A stretch of 54,510 nt of DNA, from the NCBI GenBank assembly GCA_000179315.1, contig ADZZ01000580.1:4809-59318 (forward strand). The letters run 5' to 3'. The notes under the pieces are model-generated. The model was given only the letters and a program-made list of their open reading frames with translations, was not told the DNA's origin and ran no database searches. This DNA comes from a delta proteobacterium NaphS2 (GTDB taxonomy: Bacteria; Desulfobacterota; DSM-4660; Desulfatiglandales; Desulfatiglandaceae). The translations under genes were made by a program, and so were the position numbers. Position 1 is the stretch's first letter; every line of letters begins with the position of its first letter. Below are positions 26,389 through 34,001 of this stretch, piece after piece.

Positions 26389-29073
26389 TCAAAATATCCC
26401 GTGCCTGCGTAGTGTTTGAATCTGTTCCACCGACATGTCCGCCGGGTCCTTTATGGATTCCGGAATGGGCTTGGGTTTCTCACCATTGAAAGACACCAAC
26501 TGTTCCCAGTCAAATACAGTGACGGGAAAACCGTGGTGAAAGAGCCTTTCCCGTACCTGCAAAGCCCCAGTTTTCCCCGCCGGATCACGGTCCAAAAACA
26601 ACAGGATGCGAGGAAACCGAACCCGGGAACGGATCCACACCAACCGCTCGATCTGCCCCAAGGAGATGGCATTTCCCATTAGCGCCACGGCATTGCGGCA
26701 ACCGGCCTCCACAAGCTTTGCTACGTCGAAAAATCCTTCTGTCAGGATCAAGCCGAACATATTTGTTTGACCCAGTGCCGCTTCATCCAGCAGGATGTTA
26801 TCCTGGTTGTAGATCTCCCAGGCTTTCTTAAACGGATAACTCCAGTATTTTCCATTGAGCTCTTCTTGTTCCATACTCAGTGCTCGTCCCGTATGGGTGA
26901 GAATCACCGGTTGAAGACCCTGGCCATTTTCTCTTACACCACGGACCTGAAACACCAGCCGCGAGTTAAGCGGTGAACCTGTCTTCGCCCATGACCGCCG
27001 GGGGAGAAACCCACACCCCAGGTATCGACAGGTGGTGGCCGATATGCCCCGCCTGCATAACTCAGGATGATCGGTTCGCAAATAACGACGCAAATCGATT
27101 TTAATGGCTGGATTTGTACCTGTGTTTGCGGCTTTCTCTTTCTGTTTGACCAAACTTTTCGGATGATTTGCCGTCGCAATCCCTTCTTTAACCATCCACC
27201 GGGCCACCTCGGACATGGTCATTTCCCGGCCTTTTTGGAGCAGCATCTCCCGGCAGAACTGCATGATGCCACCCCCTTTGCCGCTACTGAAGTCCTTGAA
27301 AATGTTCTCCGACAAACTGACATGCATTGAGGCCTTCTCTTCATGGGTAAAGGGCGATTTGATCCATATTTCATCGTCCCGGCGGCTCCTTTTAGGATCC
27401 ACCTCAAGGTCAAAAACCCTTATCACCTCCAGCCAGCTGGCCTGTTCCCAAACCTGAGACAGTTTTACCCGAGATTCGGTAACAATCGGTCGGGATGATC
27501 CTCCAGCAGCATGTTGATTCCAGAAAGCCGCATAGTCTTCTCCCGGCCGAATCAGGGGATGGTTCTGGGTGAGTTGTTCCGTCTTTTTTTCATCGTCTGC
27601 CATGCGCTCCACCATACGCCGCAATGCCTTGGAGCTTTTCAATCCGTTTGCCTTTGCCAGTTCGGCGGCTTTTTCCACATACCTTGCCGGGTAGTGCCGG
27701 ACCAGATTGATCAGGCCATACATCCGGCGCTGGCCGCTTCGGCCTTCTTCGGTAAACCACGTTTCACACAATGAGAATGTATGGGGTCCAATGGCTTCGG
27801 CCCGTGCCAGCAACCTGTCCGTTTGCCGGGAGGGATTAAAAATTCGGTCCCGCGGTTCCATCAAAAGGGACCCCGGCATACGACCCTTTGGATGGCGGCG
27901 AATCACTTCCATCCGTTGAGGGTCCAGGATTTCGATCTCTTTGTCATAGACCCTTACCACCACCTGACTGTAAAGGGGCGCCGGATTGGCGGCGTAGTAA
28001 CAATTGTCCAACTGGATGGTGCCGTCATCGTAAACCGTCCGGATTTCCTGTCGAAAATACACAAACGGCGACAAGGGCAAAGGCAGAAGGCAGGGTTTTT
28101 CCTCCTGGAACATTTCTTCAACCTGTCTTTTGGCCCGGCCATGAATGCGAGGCGCCGCCCAGCGCTTTTCCCAATGCATGAGCCAATCATTCTGAACGTC
28201 AATACAATCGAATTTCCGGCCCTTCAGGGCGGTATTCTGTGTGTACTTAACCCCGTTTTCCACCGTCCCTTTTCGGTTCGGATCCTTCACCCTTGCCGGG
28301 TCTGCCGCAACGTCGTAATGAGACAACATCGCGGCATATAACGTATTAAGCTCGGGATCATAAATATCAGGCTTGATCACGCCTTCCTTAAGGTTATCCA
28401 AGGCTACATATCCCGGGCATCCGCCAAAATACCGGAATGCTTCCTCATGCAGCCTGCACCATGTTTCCTTGCTCGATTTCCACACCACTTTCCGGAAGGC
28501 CCGCCCGGAATATTTCAACACCATGACAAACAAGCGAGGCCGGCGATGTTTTCCGCTGTCATGAAGCGTCGGCGCTCCTGTTCCATAGTCAACCTGGGCC
28601 TCTTCTCCGGGAAGAAATTCAAGTCGGTCAAACTGACGCGGGTCCTTTTTTTTGAGTCTTCGAACGAACCGCTTTACGCTGTTGTATTGATGCGTGAATG
28701 CGAACAGTTCCACCAGGTCCTGGTAGATGGCCATGGCGTTTCGACCCAGCCTCAGTTGTTCTTCAATCCACTTTCGATGCGGTTCGCAGGCCGAACCATT
28801 CTTCGGAGGGTTCTCCAAAGCCGGTGGCCGGGGTGGGGGATTTTGAACAGGAAGAACCGAAGACCCGGTGTCCACCCCTTCTAAAGTGGGGTAGATTGAA
28901 GACTCAGTTTCTTCAAAAATTGCCCGATGATGCAGCTGAGCATATCTCCGGATGGTTTTTCGGTTGATCCCGGTCTTCCGGTTGATCTCGCGTTGACTGA
29001 GTCCCTTTTCCAGTAATGTTATGACTGTTGCTTTCAAATTCGGCTTCAAAACGTTCATCCTTCCTTCCCCCAT
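26389..29073 (-). CDS. IstA transposase fused to a DnaG-like primase module (CHC2-like + Toprim)
   Basis: A single 894-codon frame. Residues 1-500 are an IS21 transposase: helix-turn-helix (about 25-46, LSQREINRKTGINRKTIRRY), D162 in AQVDYGTG, D226 in YVALDNLKEG, E272 in KGTVENGVKY, then the beta-rich C-domain. After a linker, residues 571-606 match the primase zinc-finger fold without its cysteines (SPFTHEEKASMHVS, FKDFSSGKGGGI). Residues about 664-768 resemble the DnaG core N-part (RRGISATTCRYLG, NSRLVFQV, TGRALS, KYWSYPF). Residues 772-860 are a Toprim fold with E779 in LTEGFFDV and D828/D830 in LFLDRDPAG. All metal-site acids are present. Ordinary IstA proteins end near 400-520 residues. 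ATG 29058 (codon 6) has the better GGGGGA ribosome site. Assignment is from motifs by eye. Confidence 0.88.
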   Translation of the reverse strand: MGEGRMNVLKPNLKATVITLLEKGLSQREINRKTGINRKTIRRYAQLHHRAIFEETESSIYPTLEGVDTGSSVLPVQNPPPRPPALENPPKNGSACEPHRKWIEEQLRLGRNAMAIYQDLVELFAFTHQYNSVKRFVRRLKKKDPRQFDRLEFLPGEEAQVDYGTGAPTLHDSGKHRRPRLFVMVLKYSGRAFRKVVWKSSKETWCRLHEEAFRYFGGCPGYVALDNLKEGVIKPDIYDPELNTLYAAMLSHYDVAADPARVKDPNRKGTVENGVKYTQNTALKGRKFDCIDVQNDWLMHWEKRWAAPRIHGRAKRQVEEMFQEEKPCLLPLPLSPFVYFRQEIRTVYDDGTIQLDNCYYAANPAPLYSQVVVRVYDKEIEILDPQRMEVIRRHPKGRMPGSLLMEPRDRIFNPSRQTDRLLARAEAIGPHTFSLCETWFTEEGRSGQRRMYGLINLVRHYPARYVEKAAELAKANGLKSSKALRRMVERMADDEKKTEQLTQNHPLIRPGEDYAAFWNQHAAGGSSRPIVTESRVKLSQVWEQASWLEVIRVFDLEVDPKRSRRDDEIWIKSPFTHEEKASMHVSLSENIFKDFSSGKGGGIMQFCREMLLQKGREMTMSEVARWMVKEGIATANHPKSLVKQKEKAANTGTNPAIKIDLRRYLRTDHPELCRRGISATTCRYLGCGFLPRRSWAKTGSPLNSRLVFQVRGVRENGQGLQPVILTHTGRALSMEQEELNGKYWSYPFKKAWEIYNQDNILLDEAALGQTNMFGLILTEGFFDVAKLVEAGCRNAVALMGNAISLGQIERLVWIRSRVRFPRILLFLDRDPAGKTGALQVRERLFHHGFPVTVFDWEQLVSFNGEKPKPIPESIKDPADMSVEQIQTLRRHGIF

Positions 29074-29197
29074 TCGTGGATTTCACAAATGGGAGTAGTT
29101 ACGTTCTGTCGCCTTTTTCAGCAATCTCTACTGGAAAATCAGACTGGCTGGGTGGGGGATTTTGAGGTGGCCACAAGTGGGGGATTTTGGGTGGCCA

Positions 29198-30338
29198 TCA
29201 GGGATCAGATCCACAGACCGGCGTCGAAGCCGAGGTGGACTGGGGAAACTGCATTGCCATTTTAGGGGGTGTCGAAACACGGCTGAAACTCTTTTGCATG
29301 CGATCCAAATTTTCCGGAAAGCATTTGGTTCGGTGTTATCCCTGCGAGCGGCAACAGGCCTTTTTTGACGGTCATATAAAAGGGTTCTCATTTTTTGGCG
29401 GTGTTTTTCCTGTCCTAATCTATGACAACCTAACAACCGCGGTCCAAAAGATACTGCGTGGGAAAAATCGTGTTCTCCAGGAGTCGTATGACAAGTTCCG
29501 GGGGTACTACAATTTTGAGCCCCGGTTCTGCAATCGGGGTCAAGGTCATGAAAAAGGCGGTGTCGAGGGTTTGGTGGGATATGCACGACGCAACTACATG
29601 GTTCCTGTTCCAAAGTCCGATTCCCTGGAAGAACTGAACCAAAGACTTCTCAAAGATTGTCTTTCCTATGGCGGTCATCAAATTGACGGCAGGGAGCACA
29701 CGGTCAATGAACTGTATGAGAAGGAAAAGGGGGATCTGTTGTCCCTGCCGGACATCCAGTTCAGCAACCTTGAAACCGCAGGCTGCAAGGTGGATAAATA
29801 CTCCACGGTCATGGTGGATAAGAATCGATATTCGGTCCCAACAGCGTATGCCTATTGTAAAGTCCGTGTGGTTTTATATGTGGATGAGGTGGAGATATTT
29901 TACGGAAGCAAAAAAATCGCATCACATGGGCGACTTTTTGGGAACAACAAATGGAGTCTTCTCCCTGAGCATTATCTTGAACTGATTTTAAAGCGGCCCC
30001 AGGCATTTGAATCAGCCCGTGTTATCAGGCAATGGCGTTCGAACTGGCCTGTTTGTCTGGAACGGCTTTTGGATAAATTCTGCCAAAAGCAGGGATATAC
30101 CAAAGGTGTCAAGGAGTTCATTCTGGTTTTGATGCTCTACAAAGGCCACTCTGCCGAAGCCATCGAATCGGCAGTTGAGACGGCGCTATCATCGGGGGCG
30201 GGCTCCAGCCAGGCCGTTAAACACATCTTAATCCATAGAGAATGTGGCAGGGATCAATCGTTTTCAGCCCTGGAAAACTGGCAGACCTTTCCGGCTCCGG
30301 ACGTATCCATTTACGGACAGATCGGAGGTGGACGATGA
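29198..30338 (+). pseudogene. istA: IstA of element A, C-terminal piece
   Basis: Continues element A's transposase after the nested element: VEAEVDWGNC (first catalytic aspartate), PVLIYDNLTTAV (second), GHEKGGVEGLVGYARRN (glutamate), and the C-terminal domain (DKNRYSVPTAYAYCKV). Not translated on its own in a useful way, because the helix-turn-helix is 3.7 kb upstream. The stop at 30338 overlaps the istB start (ATGA). Confidence 0.9.
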
Positions 30339-31090
30339 ACGCCGGTATGAAAGCACTCTTAATTGAGAATCTCAAAAAATTGAAACTGTCCACGATGCTC
30401 CGTGAGCTGGAGGGCGTGATCCGTCAAGCGAATCAGGAGAGCCTGAGTTATGAGGAATTCCTTTTAAATCTGAGTGAGGCCGAAGTTCAGACCCGACAGG
30501 AGAATGGCCGCAAAAGGCGACTGCAGGAGGCCAAATTCCCCATCTTAAAGCCAATGGAAACATTCGATTTTGATGCAGCTCCCGGACTGGACGTCCGGCT
30601 CATGAAGGAGCTTGCCAATTGCGATTACGTGAAAAAAAGCCGCAATATAATTTTTGCTGGGAAAAGCGGCGCCGGGAAAACGCACCTATCCACAGCTTTG
30701 GGCATGGAGGCTTGCAAGCAGGGAATCAGGTCCCGTTTTGTCACCGGCTGCGGCCTAGCCAATGAACTTATTGAAGCCAGAGATGAAAAACAGTTAGGCC
30801 GAGCAGTCAAACGGTATGCCTCTTACGGACTGCTCATTATTGATGAACTGGGATACATTCCTTTTTCCAAGGAAGGGGCACAGCTGATTTTCCAAATATT
30901 GGCGGAACGTCACGAAAGAAAATCCGTCATCATAACCACCAATAAGGGATTTGGAGACTGGACGGAAATATTTGGTGATCCCAGTATGACGGCAGCGCTG
31001 CTGGATCGGGTAACGCATAAGGCCCACATCATCAATTGCGACTGGGACAGTTACCGTTTAAAGGAAACATTGAAAAGGAGCCCCAAATGA
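30335..31090 (+). CDS. istB: IstB-type AAA+ ATPase of element A
   Basis: A 251-residue protein from ATG 30335, with GGAGG seven bases before. IstB N-block (LKKLKLSTMLRELEGVIRQA), Walker A GKSGAGKTHLS, Walker B YGLLIIDELGYIPFS, sensor SVIITTNKGF, and AALLDRVTHKAHIINC near the end. Intact although its partner istA is broken. The stop overlaps the small gene that follows by ATGA. Confidence 0.95.
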   Translation: MNAGMKALLIENLKKLKLSTMLRELEGVIRQANQESLSYEEFLLNLSEAEVQTRQENGRKRRLQEAKFPILKPMETFDFDAAPGLDVRLMKELANCDYVKKSRNIIFAGKSGAGKTHLSTALGMEACKQGIRSRFVTGCGLANELIEARDEKQLGRAVKRYASYGLLIIDELGYIPFSKEGAQLIFQILAERHERKSVIITTNKGFGDWTEIFGDPSMTAALLDRVTHKAHIINCDWDSYRLKETLKRSPK

Positions 31091-31338
31091 AAGAAATCAC
31101 TATATACAATACGTTAAAGGGCAGGCTGGAAACAGTCAGTTTTGAGTTTACAGATGAAAACACCACCTGGTTTGATGACCTTGAGGATTACTATATTTAC
31201 AGGATCGCAGATGCGTTCGGCGGACTCCTGGTCCAAGAAACCGGATATACTTATCCGATTCTAATTGGTGACGTATCGCGGTCTGAAATTGGGAAAAGTC
31301 AGGAGAAAGCACTGGAGTTGTTGAAGCAAATAACTTAA
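31087..31338 (+). CDS. Small protein translationally coupled to IstB, unknown
   Basis: 83 residues from ATG 31087, which overlaps the istB stop (ATGA); AAAAGGAG lies about ten bases upstream. It is acidic and aromatic-rich (FEFTDENTTWFDDLEDYYIY, then IADAFGGLLVQETGYTYP). No family recognised. It lies within the target-duplication limits of element A, so it moves with it; most IS21 elements have only istA and istB. Possible roles are accessory or regulatory, but nothing in the sequence shows which. Confidence 0.6.
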   Translation: MKEITIYNTLKGRLETVSFEFTDENTTWFDDLEDYYIYRIADAFGGLLVQETGYTYPILIGDVSRSEIGKSQEKALELLKQIT

Positions 31339-31665
31339 CCCAACTCCGCGAATCGTTGCTGTAAACCATATAAATAGCTTAATTCAAAAATATTTGGCGA
31401 CTTGAAGGAATGTTTGACTGATTTAAATGGGGGCCAGCCCCCAAACCCCCGGGATTTAACGCATTATAGACATGAGGAAAGGGCCGTACTATCGAGTACG
31501 GCCCCATGCCTACGTCACCTGCTTCGGCGCTCGGGTTGCTTCCCAGCAGTTGCCCTATCCTCCGAGCAGGTGAAAACAGCGTACCAGAATATGGATAAAT
31601 GCAAAACTATTAAATCATAGAGGGGTCAATTTTCGGTTGACGCAAGGGGTCAATTTTCGGTTGAC
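31339..31665. other. 327-base right end of IS21 element A, non-coding
   Basis: Holds the palindrome GGGGGC-CA-GCCCCC (31429-31442), the hairpin GGGCCGTACT-ATCG-AGTACGGCCC (31481-31504), a wider inverted repeat with arms CACCTGCT/AGCAGGTG (31516-31523 and 31565-31572), and two 20-base end repeats (31622-31641, 31646-31665). No gene is supported. Confidence 0.7.
31481..31504. repeat. Strong hairpin inside IS21 element A
   Basis: A perfect 10-base stem with a four-base loop and no T run after it. Perhaps a transcription block or a structured end of the element; function unknown. Confidence 0.6.
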
Positions 31666-31671
31666 GTTTCG

Positions 31672-32205
31672 AACCAGGACAAGGTTTTATCGTTTGTAGT
31701 AGATAAGCACAAGCCAATGGTCATGTGCGGCCTCTATCATGGGCTTAGGCAAGAAGAAATACGAAATTTAAGGCGACATGACGTTGACTTGAAAAGAGGC
31801 ACCATGACGGTTGATACATTAAAGGGCGGTATGCCTAGAGAGATACTGTTAGAGCCCGCTCTATTGGAATTGATAAAGAAGATCCCAAGGACATTAGAAC
31901 ACAATTTCCTTTTCCATTATCAGCATGGGAAAAAACGGAAACCTTACAAAAAGAACTTCCAATGGAGAATCTTTAGAAAAGCATTGGATGAAGCAGGATT
32001 TAAAGATTTTTCACCTAATGAGGCATGTAGACATTCACATGCAAGCCAGTTATTAAGACGGGGAGCATCAACTAGGCACGCACAAAAAATCTTAGGGCAT
32101 GTGGACATCAGGACCACTGAAATTTATACGCACTGCTTAACGGAAGATCAGGCAAAATATAGACGTGCCGAAAATATCGACGGTGGCCAAGTGGTGGCCA
32201 TATGA
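31672..32205 (+). pseudogene. Tyrosine integrase, piece 3 of 3 (catalytic domain)
   Basis: Holds the catalytic domain. The first arginine lies in YHGLRQEEIRNL, the second in NEACRHSHASQLL, the box histidine in ILGHVDIRTTE, and the nucleophile tyrosine in EIYTHCLTED. Where most integrases have His-x-x-Arg this one reads Glu-Ala-Cys-Arg, an unusual change. It ends 65 bases before the 3' end of tRNA-Gln, the classic arrangement of an island integrase next to its attachment tRNA. Split from its N-terminus by two insertions, so it is inactive. Confidence 0.92.
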
Positions 32206-32270
32206 AAAATCATAGAAATACAATATGTAGTGGTAAGGTTTAGGGTAAGTACACTGTATAGGGTAGAAGA

Positions 32271-32344
32271 TGGCTGGGGGACGAGGATTCGAACCTCGGT
32301 TAACGGGGCCAGAACCCGTCGTATTACCCCTATACGATCCCCCA
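32271..32344 (-). tRNA. tRNA-Gln (anticodon CUG)
   Basis: Folds into a full cloverleaf on the minus strand: acceptor TGGGGGA/TCCCCCA, D-arm GTAT/ATAC, anticodon stem ACGGG/CCCGT around TTCTGGC (anticodon CTG), T-arm CGAGG-TTCGAAT-CCTCG, discriminator G and an encoded CCA. Its 3' end faces the integrase remnant, so it is the likely attachment site of the island. I found no second copy of its 3' end elsewhere in the window. Confidence 0.95.
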
Positions 32345-32495
32345 GCAAAAACGTTAATGTTATCAGGTTTTAATCAAAAGTCAAGCCAAAAAAACCGCGA
32401 ACGCAGGGGTATCGCATGAAATAGTGCTGAACAAAACGGTTTGAAAGGGAGATAATAAGGTGGCTAACTGTATACTCGTTTGAAAGGAGCCGCCG

Positions 32496-32660
32496 ATGCC
32501 TGAAAAGCCCCCGACGATTGTTGAACATTTCTCCGCTTTGTCGGACCCTCGCATTCGTTTAAAAACGAAGCATAAACTGATTGATATTATAGTAATAACC
32601 GTTTGCGCAACCATTTGTGGTGCCGATGATTGGACCGAGATCGAAGCCTATGTGTCCTAG
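32496..32660 (+). pseudogene. ISAs1-family transposase, N-terminal fragment
   Basis: 54 codons from ATG 32496 (AAAGGAG upstream): VEHFSALSDPRIRLKTKHKL, then IIVITVCATICGADDWTEIE, the hallmark start of ISAs1 (H-repeat) transposases. It ends at TAG 32658-32660 and the rest, about 300 residues, is absent. Right of it the sequence changes to other transposase debris. Confidence 0.85.
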
Positions 32661-32688
32661 CGCAAGAAAAAACGGACAAAAAAAGTTC

Positions 32689-32961
32689 CTAATTCCCCCA
32701 CACCTCCTGGTTGATTTTAGCGATCCTTCTCAAAGGTCGCATTCCGAAAAAGGCAAGCTTAGTGAGCAACTCCTTTGTGCTCATGTGCTGTGCTTGAACA
32801 CCCTGCTTGATCGCATCCCAGATGAAACGTAAAAGCAGTTTGGAGCATTTTCTTCCTGCCTGCTCTTCACGATATCGTTCAATCTCCTTTTGTCGCTGTT
32901 GCTGCAATCCAAAATGAACATCAGCCGGTGTAACCCCACCCAGTGCTGGGCGGGGGATCTG
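32689..32961 (-). pseudogene. Integrase-core (rve) transposase, C-terminal fragment
   Basis: On the minus strand RPALGGVTPADVHFGLQQQ followed by a charged tail to TAA. This is the end signature of IS481/IS3-type transposases. The catalytic domain is missing. The 5' limit is approximate, because fragment sequence meets the next transposase remnant near 32960. Confidence 0.6.
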
Positions 32962-32971
32962 AAAAGTAAAC

Positions 32972-33658
32972 AAAAAGACCGGCGAAATCACCTATTACCA
33001 ACAGATGCTGGGGGCGGCAATTGTTCATCCCGATCTCAAAGAGGTCATTCCGTTAGCCCCGGAGTTCATAATCAAACAAGACGGCCAAAGCAAGAACGAT
33101 TGTGAGCGTAATGCCGCAAAACGTTTCTTCGACAGTCTTAGAAAGGACCATCCACACCTGCCCGTTATCATTACCGAAGATGCCCTAAGTTCGAATGCGC
33201 CACACATAAGGGAGGCGGAAAAATACAATCTTCATTACATTCTGGGTGTGAAGAAGGGGGATCATCCTTTCCTGTTCAGAAAAGTGGAAGAGGCACAAGA
33301 AAATGGCGAAGCTGTTCAATTTGAATTGGTCGATAATGATAATCCGCAAAAAACGCATCGTTTCCTTCTCGTTAACCACCTCCCCCTGAATGAATCAAAT
33401 CAGGATTTGCTGATCAATTTCCTGGAATACTGGGAAATCACGTCAGAAAAGACGCAACATTTCAGCTGGGTTACTGATTTTACCATAACAAAGGGAAACT
33501 CTTATGAACTTATGCGAGGCGGTCGTGCACGCTGGAAATGGGATCGTATGCGATCCTTGTTTAGAGATTTTGCGTTCAAATCGATGAGGATGCTTTACGA
33601 AGCCCTTTTTTACGGGATGAAATTCCAACCGCCGATAATTTTATATGATGACGATTGA
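32972..33658 (+). pseudogene. DDE transposase fragment (copy B), both ends altered
   Basis: Same gene family as copy A (13856-15633). It lacks the N-terminal third, reads EITYYQQMLGAAIVHPDLKE, DCERNAAKRFFDSLRKDHPH and ITEDALSSNAPHIREAEKYN, and at 33538 jumps in frame from GGRARWK to WDRMRSLFRDFAFKSMRM, the family C-terminus, so an internal part of the catalytic domain is deleted. It ends at 33658. It contains the empty version (33137-33141) of the ISAzo13 target occupied in copy A. Confidence 0.8.
33137..33538 (+). repeat. Long direct repeat, right copy (partner 15203-15604)
   Basis: See the left copy; no difference was seen by eye over 402 bases, and the match extends left to 33082 with one difference from 13856-13915. 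Identity of two dead fragments suggests recent duplication or gene conversion. Confidence 0.9.
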
Positions 33659-34001
33659 ATGCAAGATGCACTATACCAATGAAAAAAAGCGTCAATTCCA
33701 GAAAAATTGGTATTTGCCGGTAAGGGACATCTGTGCGGTAAATCATATGGGATTGGTTTTAGGTCTTTTTTTTGCCCCTTGTTTCATCAAAAATTGACCG
33801 GCCAAACGAGGAATTTCAGCTAATTCTCAGCAAGGCTCTTTGACAGCGGTATCTATTTTGTAGAAATGTTAAGAAATAGACTCAGTAGCGACGCGGTCGG
33901 GAATTGCTGAACGGATTACCTGGCTGCCCTCCTGTTTGCCGGCGCCATGGGATTGGAACCGGGTCTTCAGTACGTGTTGAGAAGCATGCCGGGATAGCCG
34001 C
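33659..34001. other. 343-base gap between transposase debris and nagZ
   Basis: No gene with a start is visible. At 33911-33997 a short stop-free stretch on the plus strand reads like the tail of a protein (YLAALLFAGAMGLEPGLQYV) and ends in TAG; it may be the remnant of a gene lost at the island edge. No terminator recognised. Confidence 0.4.

Larger units (their letters stand above)
25493..29191 (-). mobile_element. IS21-family element B with IstA-primase fusion
   Basis: 3699 bases flanked by TGGCCA direct repeats (25487-25492 and 29192-29197) inside the istA of element A. The ends are inverted and share AAAATCCCCCACTTGTGGCC (left about 25497-25516; right about 29169-29188). An inner copy of the AAAATCCCCC part lies near each end (25522 and 29154), the multi-repeat layout of IS21. 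It encodes istA-primase (26389-29073) and istB (25552-26367) on the minus strand. Removing it and one TGGCCA restores the host istA frame exactly, so this is a clean and probably late insertion. Confidence 0.93.
24989..31665 (+). mobile_element. IS21-family element A, carrying a second IS21 element inside it
   Basis: Boundaries are set by GTTTCG direct repeats (24983-24988 and 31666-31671), whose collapse restores the integrase frame (V-V-S-N-Q-D). Each end has two related 20-base repeats: left at 24989-25008 and 25023-25042 (AACCTAAAA-TGACCCCC), right in inverted form at 31622-31641 and 31646-31665 (GGGGTCAATTTTCGGTTGAC). Multiple end repeats are typical of IS21. Without the nested 3.7 kb element it would be about 2.97 kb with istA, istB and a small third gene. 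Confidence 0.93.

Noticed and set aside
31402-31620. A 72-codon open frame at the right end of IS21 element A
   Set aside because: It runs through a palindrome and a strong hairpin, lacks a ribosome site and has no family-like sequence.
33911-33997. Short stop-free tail resembling a protein C-terminus
   Set aside because: Only 28 codons, no start and no family match; noted as possible debris, not called as a gene.
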